Shown piece by piece: positions 41,812 to 51,203 of a DNA stretch of 64,000 nt. Source of the DNA: Devosia subaequoris (GTDB lineage Bacteria; Pseudomonadota; Alphaproteobacteria; Rhizobiales; Devosiaceae); contig NZ_JACIEW010000001.1 in NCBI RefSeq assembly GCF_014197055.1, positions 682,001-746,000 of the forward strand, in the 5' to 3' direction. Both the position numbers and the translations under genes were made by a program. The stretch's first letter is position 1. The number at the start of each line of letters is the position of its first letter. The notes beneath the pieces are model-generated. The model had not been told where the DNA came from and did no database searches. It worked only from the letters and a program-made list of their open reading frames with translations.

Positions 41812-43971
41812 GTGCAGGATCCATTCTACACCAAGGAAAAGAAGCGCAAGCCGAAAGCCGGCATGATGGCCGCTGACGCCTGGCTTGATTCCTCGCTCTA
41901 TGAGTTCTGGCAGACCCTGGGCCGCGGCTACACGCGATACCAGGACTTCATGTCCCGCTTTCATGTCTCGGGCATAAAGCGCTTTTTCGTCGAAATTCTG
42001 TCTGACGCCTTCAGTTTCGGTGCCATTGGCGCCGTTTTGATGACCGCCCTTGCTCTGCCGGCTTTCGACATCATCGATCGCGGTGCCTTCAACAAGGCCG
42101 AAGATTATTCGGTCGTGTTCATGGACCGGTACGGCAATGAGATCGGCCGGCGCGGCATCCGCTCGGATGATAGTGTCGCCCTCGATCAGATGCCCGACTA
42201 TCTGCTCAAGGCTACCCTGGCCACCGAGGATCGGCGCTTTTACGAGCATTTCGGCATCGACGTGGTGGGCACGTTACGCGCGCTGATGAGCAATGCGCAG
42301 GGCGATCGCGGCACCCAGGGTGGCTCCTCGATCACCCAACAGCTCGCCAAGAATCTGTTTCTCTCCTCCGAGCGGACGCTCGAGCGCAAGATCGTCGAAG
42401 CCTTCCTCTCGATCTGGCTCGAATGGAACTATTCCAAGGACCAGATCCTCAAGCTCTATTTCGATCGCGCCTATATGGGTGGCGGCAATTATGGCGTGAC
42501 CGCCGCCGCAGAGTTCTATTTCGACAAGCGCGTGCAGGATATCAGCCTGGCAGAGGCCGCCATGCTGGCCGGCATGTTCAAGGCCCCTGGCAATTATGCG
42601 CCCCATGTCGATCTGGCTGCCGCGCGCGGCCGTGCCAATCTGGTGCTGACCAATCTGGTGGCTTCGGGCTTCCTCACCGAGGGTCAGGTGACAGCAGCGC
42701 GCCGAAATCCCGCCGCCGCCATTGATCGCAGCGACGACATCAACTCTCCGAACTACTTCCTCGATTGGGCGTTCGAGGAAGCCAAGGCCATCATCGAGAC
42801 CACCAACGCGCCGGGCAATAATTTCATTGTTCGCACCACGATCGACACCACCTTGCAATCCTATGCCGAGGAGGCAATCAACTCGGTCATCCGCGAGCAG
42901 GGCGAGCAGTATCGGGTCGAACAAGGCGCCATGGTGGTCACTGATACCCAGGGCGCCATCCGTGCCATGGTGGGCGGCACGGACTATGCCAAGAGCCAGT
43001 TCAATCGCGCCATCGTCTCCACCCGTCAGCCCGGTTCCTCCTACAAGCCTTTCGTTTATGCGGAAGCCTTCGAGCAGCTCGGCCTGACACCCAGCGACAC
43101 CATTTCAGATCGCCCGGTCTGCATCGGCGACTGGTGCCCGCAGAATTATGGCCGCTCCTATCGTGGCCAAACGACCCTGCTCAGTGCCTTTGCATCTTCA
43201 ATCAATACCGTGCCCGTCACGCTATCGATCAAGACCGGACGCGATGCCATCGCCCAGCTCAGCTATCGCATGGGTTTGCGGCAGGAATACCCCGTCACAC
43301 GCTCTCTGGCGCTCGGCGTGGCTTCGGTTTCGGTGCTGGACATGACCAGTTCCTACGCCGTCTTTGCCAATCGCGGCTACAAGACGCAGGCCTATGGCCT
43401 GACCCGCATGACAACGCTGGGTGAGCAGCTCGTCTGGGAACGCAACAACGACGCGCCGCGCGAACGCGTGCTCTCGGAGCAGACCGTATCCTATATGAAC
43501 CAGATGATGCATACCGTGGTCACCGGTGGCACAGGCCGCCGCGCCGCGGTCGAAGGCGTTCCCGCACTGGGCAAGACGGGCACCACCACGTCCTATCGCG
43601 ACGCCTGGTTCTGCGGCTTCACTGGCAATTACGTGGCCGCCGTCTGGTTCGGCAATGACGACTATCGGCCGACCAATAATCTCACGGGCGGGTCCCTGCC
43701 CGCCACGGCTTGGCAAAAATTCATGGCGTTTGCGCACACCAATATCGAAGTCCTCCCGGTCTTCGGCGTCGATTTCGAACCGCCGCAGCCAATCGTGGCC
43801 GACGCAGACCTCGAACAGGTTGAAGATGTCATCGAACGGCCGCCCAGCCTCAAACCGGCTGCCGCGCGCAAACTGCTCGACCTGGCCGATCGCCTGGAGG
43901 CCGCCAGTGCTGCCGTCGCGCCGGTTCGCGACACGGCGCAAGCCTCCGGATCGGGACCGACTGGCCTTTGA
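41812..43971 (+). CDS. Bifunctional penicillin-binding protein (PBP1A family)
   Basis: Cell-wall synthase of 719 residues, anchored by one transmembrane helix near 68-90. The glycosyltransferase domain has catalytic Glu139 in TEDRRFYEHFGID and GGSSITQQLAKNL. The transpeptidase has Ser409 in GSSYKP (SxxK), SSINTVP as the SxN element, and KTGT in LGKTGTTTSYRD. The frame is open to 41635, but that part would overlap YcgN in antisense; GTG at 41812 gives the basic start VQDPFYTKEKKRKPKAG and is preferred, with an ATG at 41860 as alternative. The next gene begins 104 bases downstream on the same strand. Confidence 0.93.
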   Translation: MQDPFYTKEKKRKPKAGMMAADAWLDSSLYEFWQTLGRGYTRYQDFMSRFHVSGIKRFFVEILSDAFSFGAIGAVLMTALALPAFDIIDRGAFNKAEDYSVVFMDRYGNEIGRRGIRSDDSVALDQMPDYLLKATLATEDRRFYEHFGIDVVGTLRALMSNAQGDRGTQGGSSITQQLAKNLFLSSERTLERKIVEAFLSIWLEWNYSKDQILKLYFDRAYMGGGNYGVTAAAEFYFDKRVQDISLAEAAMLAGMFKAPGNYAPHVDLAAARGRANLVLTNLVASGFLTEGQVTAARRNPAAAIDRSDDINSPNYFLDWAFEEAKAIIETTNAPGNNFIVRTTIDTTLQSYAEEAINSVIREQGEQYRVEQGAMVVTDTQGAIRAMVGGTDYAKSQFNRAIVSTRQPGSSYKPFVYAEAFEQLGLTPSDTISDRPVCIGDWCPQNYGRSYRGQTTLLSAFASSINTVPVTLSIKTGRDAIAQLSYRMGLRQEYPVTRSLALGVASVSVLDMTSSYAVFANRGYKTQAYGLTRMTTLGEQLVWERNNDAPRERVLSEQTVSYMNQMMHTVVTGGTGRRAAVEGVPALGKTGTTTSYRDAWFCGFTGNYVAAVWFGNDDYRPTNNLTGGSLPATAWQKFMAFAHTNIEVLPVFGVDFEPPQPIVADADLEQVEDVIERPPSLKPAAARKLLDLADRLEAASAAVAPVRDTAQASGSGPTGL

Positions 43972-44075
43972 CGTTACAAACGCCTTCCGCGCCGGCCGTT
44001 GCGTTGTTACAAGCCTTGCCGATCCTCAACGCAGCGGCCCAGCCAATCATGCCCAAAATGCAGACGAGCTGACCC

Positions 44076-44651
44076 GTGCGTTTCATCCTGCGCCTCCTCA
44101 CCGCCATCTGTATTGCCCTGGCTGTCGGCTTCGGACTGAGCTATTACGCCCTGACCGATGGGCGTCTATTCGGGGCGGTGTCCCTCGGGCCGTGGACGGC
44201 CTGGCCCGATGTCGGATCCCCTAGTCCCAATCCCTATACGCGCGGCCACATTACCCGGGAGGCGGCGCTCCAGCTTGGGCAAAGCGAGGGCCTGGAATTC
44301 CTGGCCACCACTGACAGCGATGGCGCGCCGCTCGATCTGGCCTGCTCCTATATGGTCGCTGGCCATGTACCGGTCTCCACCTTCTGGACGCTCTCGGCTG
44401 TCGATAGCGAATGGGTGAACCTTGCAGCAGCCGGCACGGACGCAACCCTGCGCTCCAGTGAAATCGTGCGCCAGCCGGATGGCGACATGCAGCTTCATGT
44501 CGGCACGCGGTTGCGACCGGGCAATTGGCTTGAACTGACCGGCAACGGCACGTTCCAACTCGTGCTGACGCTCTACGATACCCGCGCCCTGTCCAGCATT
44601 TCCTCGTCCGACACCACCATGCCCTCCATTACCTTGGAGGATTGCCAGTGA
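44076..44651 (+). CDS. DUF1214-domain membrane-anchored protein
   Basis: 191-residue protein starting with GTG. A transmembrane or signal segment (about 4-25) is followed by a beta-rich DUF1214 domain, with PSPNPYTRGHITREAAL and the WLELTGNGTFQLVLTLYDTR signature near the C-terminus. Usually found beside DUF1254, as here. Exported; function unknown. GTGA overlap with the next gene. Confidence 0.85.
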   Translation: MRFILRLLTAICIALAVGFGLSYYALTDGRLFGAVSLGPWTAWPDVGSPSPNPYTRGHITREAALQLGQSEGLEFLATTDSDGAPLDLACSYMVAGHVPVSTFWTLSAVDSEWVNLAAAGTDATLRSSEIVRQPDGDMQLHVGTRLRPGNWLELTGNGTFQLVLTLYDTRALSSISSSDTTMPSITLEDCQ

Positions 44652-45193
44652 TACGGACCCTGCTCTGGCTGGTCGGCGGCCTGATTTTGGGTGGCATCAT
44701 CCACATCACCGTCATTCTGACCCTGCCGCTTCTGGCCGAAGAAACCACCTGGTCCCGCGTCAGTGCCCTAGACGCGAACAATCGCATGCTGGTGCTCGAC
44801 CGAGTGGCACAGGGCGATCCCAATCCACTGCATCTGGATCCTGAACTGAGCTACGGGCTGTGCCAGATCGATCTGGGCGAAGGCCCGGCCTATCTCAATG
44901 GTGTGCTGCCCGACGCCTTCTGGTCGGTGGCCGTCTATGACCAGAATGGCGTCGTCATCTATTCCACCACCAATCGCGACGGCATCGGCCAGACTGTCGA
45001 CATGGGCATTTTCAACGCCGCGCAGACGCGCCTGCTGGCCCAGCAACAGATCGAGATCGCCGAAGGCCTGCTTATCGTCGAAGCACCGGCCAACAAACTC
45101 TTCGTTCTGGTACGGCTATCGCCGCCACACGAGGCCATGCGCGCTCGCTTCGAGCAGGAATTGTCCGAAATCACCTGTGGACCCAGGGCATGA
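44648..45193 (+). CDS. DUF1254-domain membrane-anchored protein
   Basis: Protein of 181 residues. The GTG at 44648 overlaps the previous stop as GTGA and follows GGAGG with 9-base spacing, so it is preferred over the TTG six bases earlier. An N-terminal hydrophobic helix (about 4-26) is followed by a short DUF1254 domain (LPDAFWSVAVYDQNGVVI). The pair DUF1214/DUF1254 is common in Hyphomicrobiales; cellular role unknown. Confidence 0.85.
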   Translation: MIRTLLWLVGGLILGGIIHITVILTLPLLAEETTWSRVSALDANNRMLVLDRVAQGDPNPLHLDPELSYGLCQIDLGEGPAYLNGVLPDAFWSVAVYDQNGVVIYSTTNRDGIGQTVDMGIFNAAQTRLLAQQQIEIAEGLLIVEAPANKLFVLVRLSPPHEAMRARFEQELSEITCGPRA

Positions 45194-45765
45194 AAACAGC
45201 CGCTGAATTTGTCGAAACCCTCGCCGACACGGTTGGCCGCTATCTGTCGGAAGTGGCCGGGCCCGGCGAACATCTTTCCCTGCTCCGCTGGCAGATCGAA
45301 CAGGGCCACCGGCTTGATTTGCGCACAACCTATCCCGGCCACGTCACGACCAGCGCCATTATCCTCTCGCCCGACCATCGCCAGACATTGCTGATCGACC
45401 ACATCACGATCGGCCGCTGGCTACAGCCGGGCGGACACTACGAGCAGGCGCCGGCCTTTCACCGCTCTGCCATGCGCGAGGCCGAGGAGGAGACCGGCGT
45501 CACCCGCCTGACCCTGCACCCCTGGCATCAAGAAAGTGACTTGCCCTTCGTCATCGACAGCCATGATGTGCCAGGCAAAGCTTCGCGCAACGAGCCACCG
45601 CATATCCACCACGATCTGCAATATCTCTTCCTTGCAGATCCGGCGCTGCCGCTGGTCGCCCAGCTCGAAGAGGTCAACGCCGCCCAATGGTGCGACGCCA
45701 GCAGACTGGCCGAGTTCGCCCCCAAGGCGGTCGATCGGCTCAGCACGGTGGCCGCCCTGGATTAG
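45190..45765 (+). CDS. NUDIX hydrolase
   Basis: 191-residue hydrolase that would cleave a nucleoside diphosphate linked to another group. The Nudix helix REAEEETGV is intact, preceded by LQPGGHYEQAPAF; the Glu of the G-x5-E part is not at its consensus place, so the substrate range may differ. The first 40 residues form an added helical region. ATG overlaps the DUF1254 stop (ATGA), so it belongs to the same transcript. Confidence 0.88.
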   Translation: MKTAAEFVETLADTVGRYLSEVAGPGEHLSLLRWQIEQGHRLDLRTTYPGHVTTSAIILSPDHRQTLLIDHITIGRWLQPGGHYEQAPAFHRSAMREAEEETGVTRLTLHPWHQESDLPFVIDSHDVPGKASRNEPPHIHHDLQYLFLADPALPLVAQLEEVNAAQWCDASRLAEFAPKAVDRLSTVAALD

Positions 45766-45798
45766 GGCCCGTCGGACGACGAGTCATCAAGCCGGCAA

Positions 45799-47157
45799 TC
45801 AGACAATCAACTGCAGCAACAAACCGGCGCACGCCGAAAGCGCCAAAGTGCGCAGTACACCCCAGTGCAGAACGAATAGCGAGACCGCCGCCAGAACGGT
45901 CAGCACCAGTGCGCTCCAGTTCAGCGTGCCCCATACGGGCCATGCCATGGAGATGATGCTCGCCTCGATCCGGCCTACCTCGTCGAAAATCACATGCAGT
46001 GCGAACCACAAGGCCAGGTTGAAAATCACGCCGACCACGGCCGCGGTGATTGCCGCCAGCGCCCCGGCGAGCGCGACATTTGAGCGAAGCCGCTCGATAT
46101 AGGGTGCCCCGAGGAAGATCCAGAGAAAGCACGGCACGAAGGTCACCCAGGTGGCCAGGCTTGCTCCCAGCACCCCGCCCCAAAGTGGATCAAGGCCGAG
46201 CGATTGCCGAAATCCGGCAATGTAGCCGACGAAGCTGAGCACAAGCACCAGGGGGCCCGGGGTCGTTTCGGCCAGAGCCAGACCATCGAGCATCTCACCG
46301 GCCTGCAACCAACCGAAAGTGCCAACGGCCTCGCTCGCGACATAGGCCAGCACGGCGTAGGCCCCGCCGAACGTCACGACCGCCATTTGTGAAAAGAACA
46401 GAAAAATGTCGGAAAACGTGTTGCCCCACCCCCAGATGATGCCAACCACCGATAATGGTGCGATCCAAAGACCGCCCCAGATGCCGATTACTGCAAACGC
46501 CCTGCCCCAGCTCGGCGAAACGTGGATCGTTGTGTCATCGATCACCGCACTGGCGTCCAGGGCTGCGCCGGAAGGCTTATGCCCCCCGCCCGAGAGCAGG
46601 TCCGGCCGCCTCTTCGCGACGCCATAACCAATGAGCCCTGCAACGAAAACCACCGCTGGAAACGGCACGGCAAAGAAGAACAAGGCGACAAAGGCGCCCA
46701 CCGCCAGGCCATAGGACAAGGCATTTTTGAGGGCCCGGCGCGCCACGCGCAACAGCGCTTCGACCACCACGGCCAGAACCGCAGCCTTGAGCCCGAAAAA
46801 GATGCTGGCGACCCAGTCGAGTTGCTGAAACAGCGCATAGCCAGTCGCCAATGCCAGGATGACCGCAAATCCCGGCAATACGAACAGCACGCCGGCAGCC
46901 ACCCCGCCGCGCCATCCGTGCAGCAACCAGCCGACATAGGTTGCCAATTGTTGGGCCTCCGGTCCGGGCAAAAGCATGCAATAGTTGAGCGCATGGAGGA
47001 ACCGCGCCTCCGAGATCCAGCGGCGGTCCTCCACCAACTCCATGTGCATCAGGGCAATCTGGCCAGCCGGCCCGCCGAATGACAACAAGCCAATTTTCGC
47101 CCAGACATGCAGGGCCTGGGCGAAACTGGGATGGGCTGGAGGGGAAATGTCGTTCAT
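45799..47157 (-). CDS. chrA: Chromate efflux transporter ChrA
   Basis: CHR-family transporter of 452 residues with two homologous halves, the long bidomain form. Signature motifs are FGGPAGQIALMH near 27-38 and LLPGPEAQQLATYVGW near 61-76 in the first half, and FGGAYAVLAYV with ETTPGPLVLVLSFVGY in the second. About 10-12 membrane helices. Exports chromate by proton motive force in known cases. Convergent with the NUDIX gene (33-base gap). Confidence 0.93.
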   Translation of the reverse strand: MNDISPPAHPSFAQALHVWAKIGLLSFGGPAGQIALMHMELVEDRRWISEARFLHALNYCMLLPGPEAQQLATYVGWLLHGWRGGVAAGVLFVLPGFAVILALATGYALFQQLDWVASIFFGLKAAVLAVVVEALLRVARRALKNALSYGLAVGAFVALFFFAVPFPAVVFVAGLIGYGVAKRRPDLLSGGGHKPSGAALDASAVIDDTTIHVSPSWGRAFAVIGIWGGLWIAPLSVVGIIWGWGNTFSDIFLFFSQMAVVTFGGAYAVLAYVASEAVGTFGWLQAGEMLDGLALAETTPGPLVLVLSFVGYIAGFRQSLGLDPLWGGVLGASLATWVTFVPCFLWIFLGAPYIERLRSNVALAGALAAITAAVVGVIFNLALWFALHVIFDEVGRIEASIISMAWPVWGTLNWSALVLTVLAAVSLFVLHWGVLRTLALSACAGLLLQLIV

Positions 47158-47180
47158 GGAACCCGCTCAGACAGGAAGCG

Positions 47181-48068
47181 CTACTTGGGTACCACAACCT
47201 CTTTGTCATAAACCATGGTCTGGAAGCGCGACGGTATGGTGACACCATGGCCGCTGCCACTTCCCGAATTGGACGAACAGAAATCGCCGCGATTGGCCCG
47301 GTCGACCCAGGGGCGCATGCGGCGCAGATTCTCGTCCACGCTCATCGACTGTTCATGGGGCGTTTCCACCAGCAGGTGGTCGAGCGCGTAGGAATAGCTT
47401 TGATAGCGGTAGTTGAGCGCGCGCACGAACCACTCGATATGCCACTGGTTTTCGGCGTGCCGGGCCGCGACATTGCCGGCAACGCTGTCTTCAATCCCAC
47501 TCAGTTCTGCAAGTGCCACGCGCCGCTGCCGATCCACCTCCTCGACGGCGCAAATCGACAGAAACGTCGTGGGCAGCGTATCGATATCGGCCAGAATGTG
47601 CCGGCCGACCGTGTTGTAGCGCGTCGGCGAGGAGCGGTATTGCGTCGTGCGCAGCCAAGTGTAGTAGCGCTCAACCCCGTAGCTGTAATCGCGCGCCGGC
47701 CCGATCCGGGTGCGCTGCAGTTCCACCGAGGCGTCAAACATCCAGTCGCGACTATGCGCTGCAATCAGGAAGCGCCAGGTGCGATCGTGCATCTCGCGTT
47801 CCTGGTCGGTCTGGTTGAAATTGGAAACCGGCTCCTTGCGATTGGTCGCAATCAGCTGGCCGGCATTGGGCATGACCTGGTCGTGCAGCACGCTGGGTTG
47901 CGCGCGGCCGAAATCACCGACCGGCCGGGCCACACAGCCCGCCGCCAGAGCAGCCATGGCGATCAATGCGAAAGTGCGGAAAAACCACCCGCGACGGCGT
48001 TCAGACACGCTTTCGCTTGCGCCTGTTGTCGCTGTGATTGGTTGGTGGCGACGGCGTCCCGCGTTCAT
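47181..48068 (-). CDS. Conserved hypothetical lipoprotein
   Basis: Protein of up to 295 residues. A hydrophobic stretch ends in the lipobox LAAGC (Cys45), predicting a membrane lipoprotein. An in-frame GTG at 48008 would shorten the N-terminus to a normal 25-residue signal; the true start is not settled. The mature part is rich in Tyr, Arg and Trp and has a C-terminal Ser/Gly cluster (SSNSGSGSGHG), without a known domain. The following 263-base gap up to 48331 holds no gene that I can see, only a CtrA-like site. Confidence 0.7.
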   Translation of the reverse strand: MNAGRRRHQPITATTGASESVSERRRGWFFRTFALIAMAALAAGCVARPVGDFGRAQPSVLHDQVMPNAGQLIATNRKEPVSNFNQTDQEREMHDRTWRFLIAAHSRDWMFDASVELQRTRIGPARDYSYGVERYYTWLRTTQYRSSPTRYNTVGRHILADIDTLPTTFLSICAVEEVDRQRRVALAELSGIEDSVAGNVAARHAENQWHIEWFVRALNYRYQSYSYALDHLLVETPHEQSMSVDENLRRMRPWVDRANRGDFCSSNSGSGSGHGVTIPSRFQTMVYDKEVVVPK

Positions 48069-48279
48069 AACGCACCCCGGTGAAAATGAGGATCTGGGCG
48101 TCGCCGGGAATTTGTTTCTCAGCGCCGACGGATGCTCTCCGCCTCTCGAACTTAATCAGCTTAGCCAAGCTAGCCTCCATGCTACGCCGCTCCCCCGTCC
48201 CTAATGGGGGCAGTGAGTTGAGTAGTCTCGTCCCAGCGCGACGCCCCTCGCGCTGATCTGCATTAAGAGATCGTCAAGG

Positions 48280-48295
48280 TTAACAGTCTGCTAAC
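48280..48295 (+). promoter_or_regulatory. CtrA-like binding site upstream of DUF2336
   Basis: TTAA, seven bases, then CTAAC matches the CtrA consensus TTAA-N7-TTAAC except for one base. It lies 37-52 bases before the ATG at 48332, a normal promoter distance. The match could occur by chance. Confidence 0.35.
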
Positions 48296-48331
48296 GAATT
48301 GGCGGCAAGAGTCTGACCTGCATCAAATCGG

Positions 48332-49504
48332 ATGCGAAGTGAGTCGATGGTTCCGCCGGATATGCTTGGATTTCAGCCCTACGAGACCTTTCAGTTGCTG
48401 ATCGAAACCGGTGGTGTCGATCGCACCAACACGCTGCTGATCGCGGCCTGCGACGCCTATGCGCGGCGCGGAAAGCCCACTGCTCCCGAAATGGAACAGT
48501 TCGAGGCGCTGGCCGGGCGGTTGTTCCCCATCGCCGGTCCACAGGCCCGCGCCAAGGGAGCTGCAATCCTGGGACGGGCCGAAATGCTTTCACCGACCCT
48601 CGAACGTCTGGTTGTGGAAAATATCGGCGAAGACCTCATTCCGTTCCTTGAAGGGGCGGTCGAACTTTCCGACCAGACCATGCTGGACACCATCAGCCGG
48701 TATGACGTGCCCGCCTGCGCCACGCTGGCGACCCGCGCGAACCTCAGCAATGTGGTCCTGGCCAAGCTGTTCCAGATGAATTCGCGCAAGGTCTATCGTG
48801 CCCTCGCCGGCAACACCCATATCGTGCCGCGCGGCGCCTATCTCAGCGCCCTCGCCCGCTCTGCACAGATGGATCATCTGGTTGCAGAAGCACTGGGCAA
48901 ACGCGACGACTTCGACGCAGCCCTGTTAGCCCCCGCCTTTTTCGATCTCTCGGACGAACATCGCGTCAAGGTCATTCAGGCCTTTGCCAACCGCACGACG
49001 CCGACAGCTCCGATTTCCCGCACTATCGAACAACTCTCGGTGGCCACCGGTGAACTGACCAAGGCGCTGATGAAGCTGTTCTCGGAAAACCGCCGTCCTG
49101 AGGTCACGCGCCTCTTGGCCCAGATCACCGGGCTGGATGAAGTGCGCTGCGGCCAGATTGCGCATGATGTAACCGGCGCCTCGCTGTTCGTCATCCTGCG
49201 GGCCTTCGGCTCCACGGCCTATGACGGGCTAAAAGTGCTCATCCACGCAACCAGCCATGACAGCGAACGCTCACGAGCCCTGGCGGACTTTGCCACGCTG
49301 TTCGGCGCGGTTTCGCCCGAATCCATGGCCTATCTGATGAGTGCATGGCGTGGCGAAGTGAACCTGCTCGAACTATCCAAGCCGCAGTACCAGCCGTTCA
49401 CCCAGGCCAGCCGGCGCACGGCATCGGTTACCCCGGCTCACAACCCGGTCATCGATCAGGCCATCGAGGCTCTGGCCAAGATCGGCGTACGCCGTGCGAG
49501 CTAG
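48332..49504 (+). CDS. DUF2336 protein
   Basis: Cytoplasmic protein of 390 residues made of repeated helical pairs typical of DUF2336 (GFQPYETFQLLIETGGVDR, RTIEQLSVATGELTKALMKL). Such proteins are common in Alphaproteobacteria, and some are linked to cell-cycle control. No catalytic motif. The start could also be the ATG at 48347. Followed by a hairpin terminator. Confidence 0.85.
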   Translation: MRSESMVPPDMLGFQPYETFQLLIETGGVDRTNTLLIAACDAYARRGKPTAPEMEQFEALAGRLFPIAGPQARAKGAAILGRAEMLSPTLERLVVENIGEDLIPFLEGAVELSDQTMLDTISRYDVPACATLATRANLSNVVLAKLFQMNSRKVYRALAGNTHIVPRGAYLSALARSAQMDHLVAEALGKRDDFDAALLAPAFFDLSDEHRVKVIQAFANRTTPTAPISRTIEQLSVATGELTKALMKLFSENRRPEVTRLLAQITGLDEVRCGQIAHDVTGASLFVILRAFGSTAYDGLKVLIHATSHDSERSRALADFATLFGAVSPESMAYLMSAWRGEVNLLELSKPQYQPFTQASRRTASVTPAHNPVIDQAIEALAKIGVRRAS

Positions 49505-49543
49505 GCTCGCAACGACAAACTGACCATCGTATCGCATCGTTAG

Positions 49544-49575
49544 TGCCGGGCTTGTCCCGGCAATAACTTTTATGC
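49544..49575 (+). terminator. Terminator after DUF2336
   Basis: A 7-bp stem, TGCCGGG with CCCGGCA, and a 5-base loop are followed by ATAACTTTTAT. It lies between the convergent DUF2336 and DUF1491 genes. Confidence 0.6.
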
Positions 49576-49609
49576 CGCCTCAGTCGATGCCGGTGACGAA
49601 GGATGCTGG

Positions 49610-49957
49610 CTAGGCCTTGGGCTCACGGACCATGTCGATCCCCGGGTCATCGCCGCGCAGATCGATGCTGAGCACCCAGAGGTCCGGATCGAAGGAGATT
49701 TCCTGGTCGATGCGTTCGCGCACCTTGGCTGGCTCCACCCGCGCGAACCGACGTTGAAACATCTGCCCCGCACTGTCGCCTCGAGAGATCGTAGGTGCCG
49801 GAGTAAACAGCGAGCAGGTGCCATCAAGGTGATCGACCTCGATGAAGATCTGTCCGGCTATGGGATCACCGCGCCGCGCCACGACACACATATTGCCCAT
49901 GTCATTGTGACGCCGGACGAAGGCCATGCACCACAAATCGCTGCGAAAGCTGGACAC
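49610..49957 (-). CDS. DUF1491 protein
   Basis: Protein of 115 residues. The pattern MAFVRRHNDMGNMCVVARRGD followed by FTPAP and FDPDLWVLSIDL is the DUF1491 signature. Cytoplasmic; function unknown. It starts 2 bases after the stop of the peptidoglycan-binding gene, so it likely forms an operon with it and the DivJ-like kinase. Confidence 0.88.
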   Translation of the reverse strand: MSSFRSDLWCMAFVRRHNDMGNMCVVARRGDPIAGQIFIEVDHLDGTCSLFTPAPTISRGDSAGQMFQRRFARVEPAKVRERIDQEISFDPDLWVLSIDLRGDDPGIDMVREPKA

Positions 49958-49958
49958 G

Positions 49959-51203
49959 TCAGATCGTCGCGCCTGCCTTAAGCAGGAGCTCTACCAGGTC
50001 TGGCTGCACCTGCCCGGTCATTCTGTATCGGTGGAAGTTTTCGAACTCGCGGATGGCGCGTGCCGTTTCCGGCCCCGGCTTGCCGTCGATCGGCCCACGG
50101 AAGAAGCCGAGGCTGGCCAGGCCGGTCTGGATCTGGGTGACGAGTGAGACGTCGGTCGCGGGCGGTATGGCTGCGGGAGCAGCAGCAGGAGCGGCGCTGG
50201 CAAGCTGGATGGCCTGGCCCTGCGGGGCGGCGGGCTGTGGGGTCTGGACTGCAGCTACCGGCTGAACGGGCTGGGCATCCGGACGCAGGGACGGTAGCGA
50301 CGCACTTGGAATGGGCGGATTGCCGGCAGTCCCGGCGCCACCACGCGATCCATCGACAGCGGCGATGATCGAATCAATGGTACTGGCCGCCGACTGGGCC
50401 ACCTCGTCGAACACTTGCTCGGCCGGAGACAACGTCTGCAAACGGGCGACCACCCGATCCTGGTCTTTCTGTACGACTGGAGCTGCGGTCGAAGCCGGAG
50501 CGCTCACCACCGCGACCTGCTGCACTGGTACCGGTTGCGCGGCGACCGGCGCCGGCGCGCTTAGAGCCTGTGGCTGGGTAGCGACGGGGGCACTCACGCG
50601 CCCGGTGGAGTCCGCATCGAGGATGGCCTCGATAACAACCGGGTCATTGGCGCCGGTCGGGGTCATGCCGTTGCGCTGTTCGAACGCCCGAATGGCCTCG
50701 GCGGTCTTGGGCCCGTAATAGCCGTCTACTTCCCCGGTGAAGAGCTGCAACTCCAGGAGCTTTTTCTGCACCGCGAACATCTGCGCATTGCCCACCGGCG
50801 CATCCGGCACGATCCGCTGCACCGGCGCCGCAACGCTGCCGGTAGTCTCTGGGCTTGCTTGCGGCAGCTCGGGGAGCAGCGGGGCCGGCTCGACTGAACT
50901 GGCCTGCGGCGCAACGGGACGCTCAACGATCGGTGTCGGCAGCGGCGCAACAACATGGCGCGACGGTGCAAAGAATGGCGAGGGATGCTGTGCCGTCTGG
51001 AAGAACAGGGCATTGCTGCCCGCCAGTGCGGTCATGGTCACCATTGCCAGCAGGCCGGTGGATGCCAGAGGCGCGCGCATATAGCGCGAAATGGTCCAGA
51101 GCCCCGCGCGGCCTACGGTGCCAAGCAGGGCGCTGCCAGCCATAAGCGGCAGGTGGGTCAGGGTCGAAGCCGTCATTGTGCTTTTCTTTTTTCGTTTGGC
51201 CAT
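49959..51203 (-). CDS. Membrane protein with two peptidoglycan-binding domains
   Basis: 414-residue protein. A Lys-rich N-terminus and a membrane segment (about 45-70) anchor it in the inner membrane; a Pro/Ala/Gln-rich periplasmic linker follows. Two PG_binding_1 domains are seen, at about 140-185 (LLELQLFTGEVDGYYGPKT) and 345-410 (GLASLGFFRGPIDGKPGPET). The first ATG lies inside the kinase gene (31-base overlap); a second ATG at 51176 overlaps its stop as ATGA. Either start keeps the membrane segment. Probably reads cell-wall state near the kinase; this is inference from context. Confidence 0.8.
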   Translation of the reverse strand: MAKRKKKSTMTASTLTHLPLMAGSALLGTVGRAGLWTISRYMRAPLASTGLLAMVTMTALAGSNALFFQTAQHPSPFFAPSRHVVAPLPTPIVERPVAPQASSVEPAPLLPELPQASPETTGSVAAPVQRIVPDAPVGNAQMFAVQKKLLELQLFTGEVDGYYGPKTAEAIRAFEQRNGMTPTGANDPVVIEAILDADSTGRVSAPVATQPQALSAPAPVAAQPVPVQQVAVVSAPASTAAPVVQKDQDRVVARLQTLSPAEQVFDEVAQSAASTIDSIIAAVDGSRGGAGTAGNPPIPSASLPSLRPDAQPVQPVAAVQTPQPAAPQGQAIQLASAAPAAAPAAIPPATDVSLVTQIQTGLASLGFFRGPIDGKPGPETARAIREFENFHRYRMTGQVQPDLVELLLKAGATI

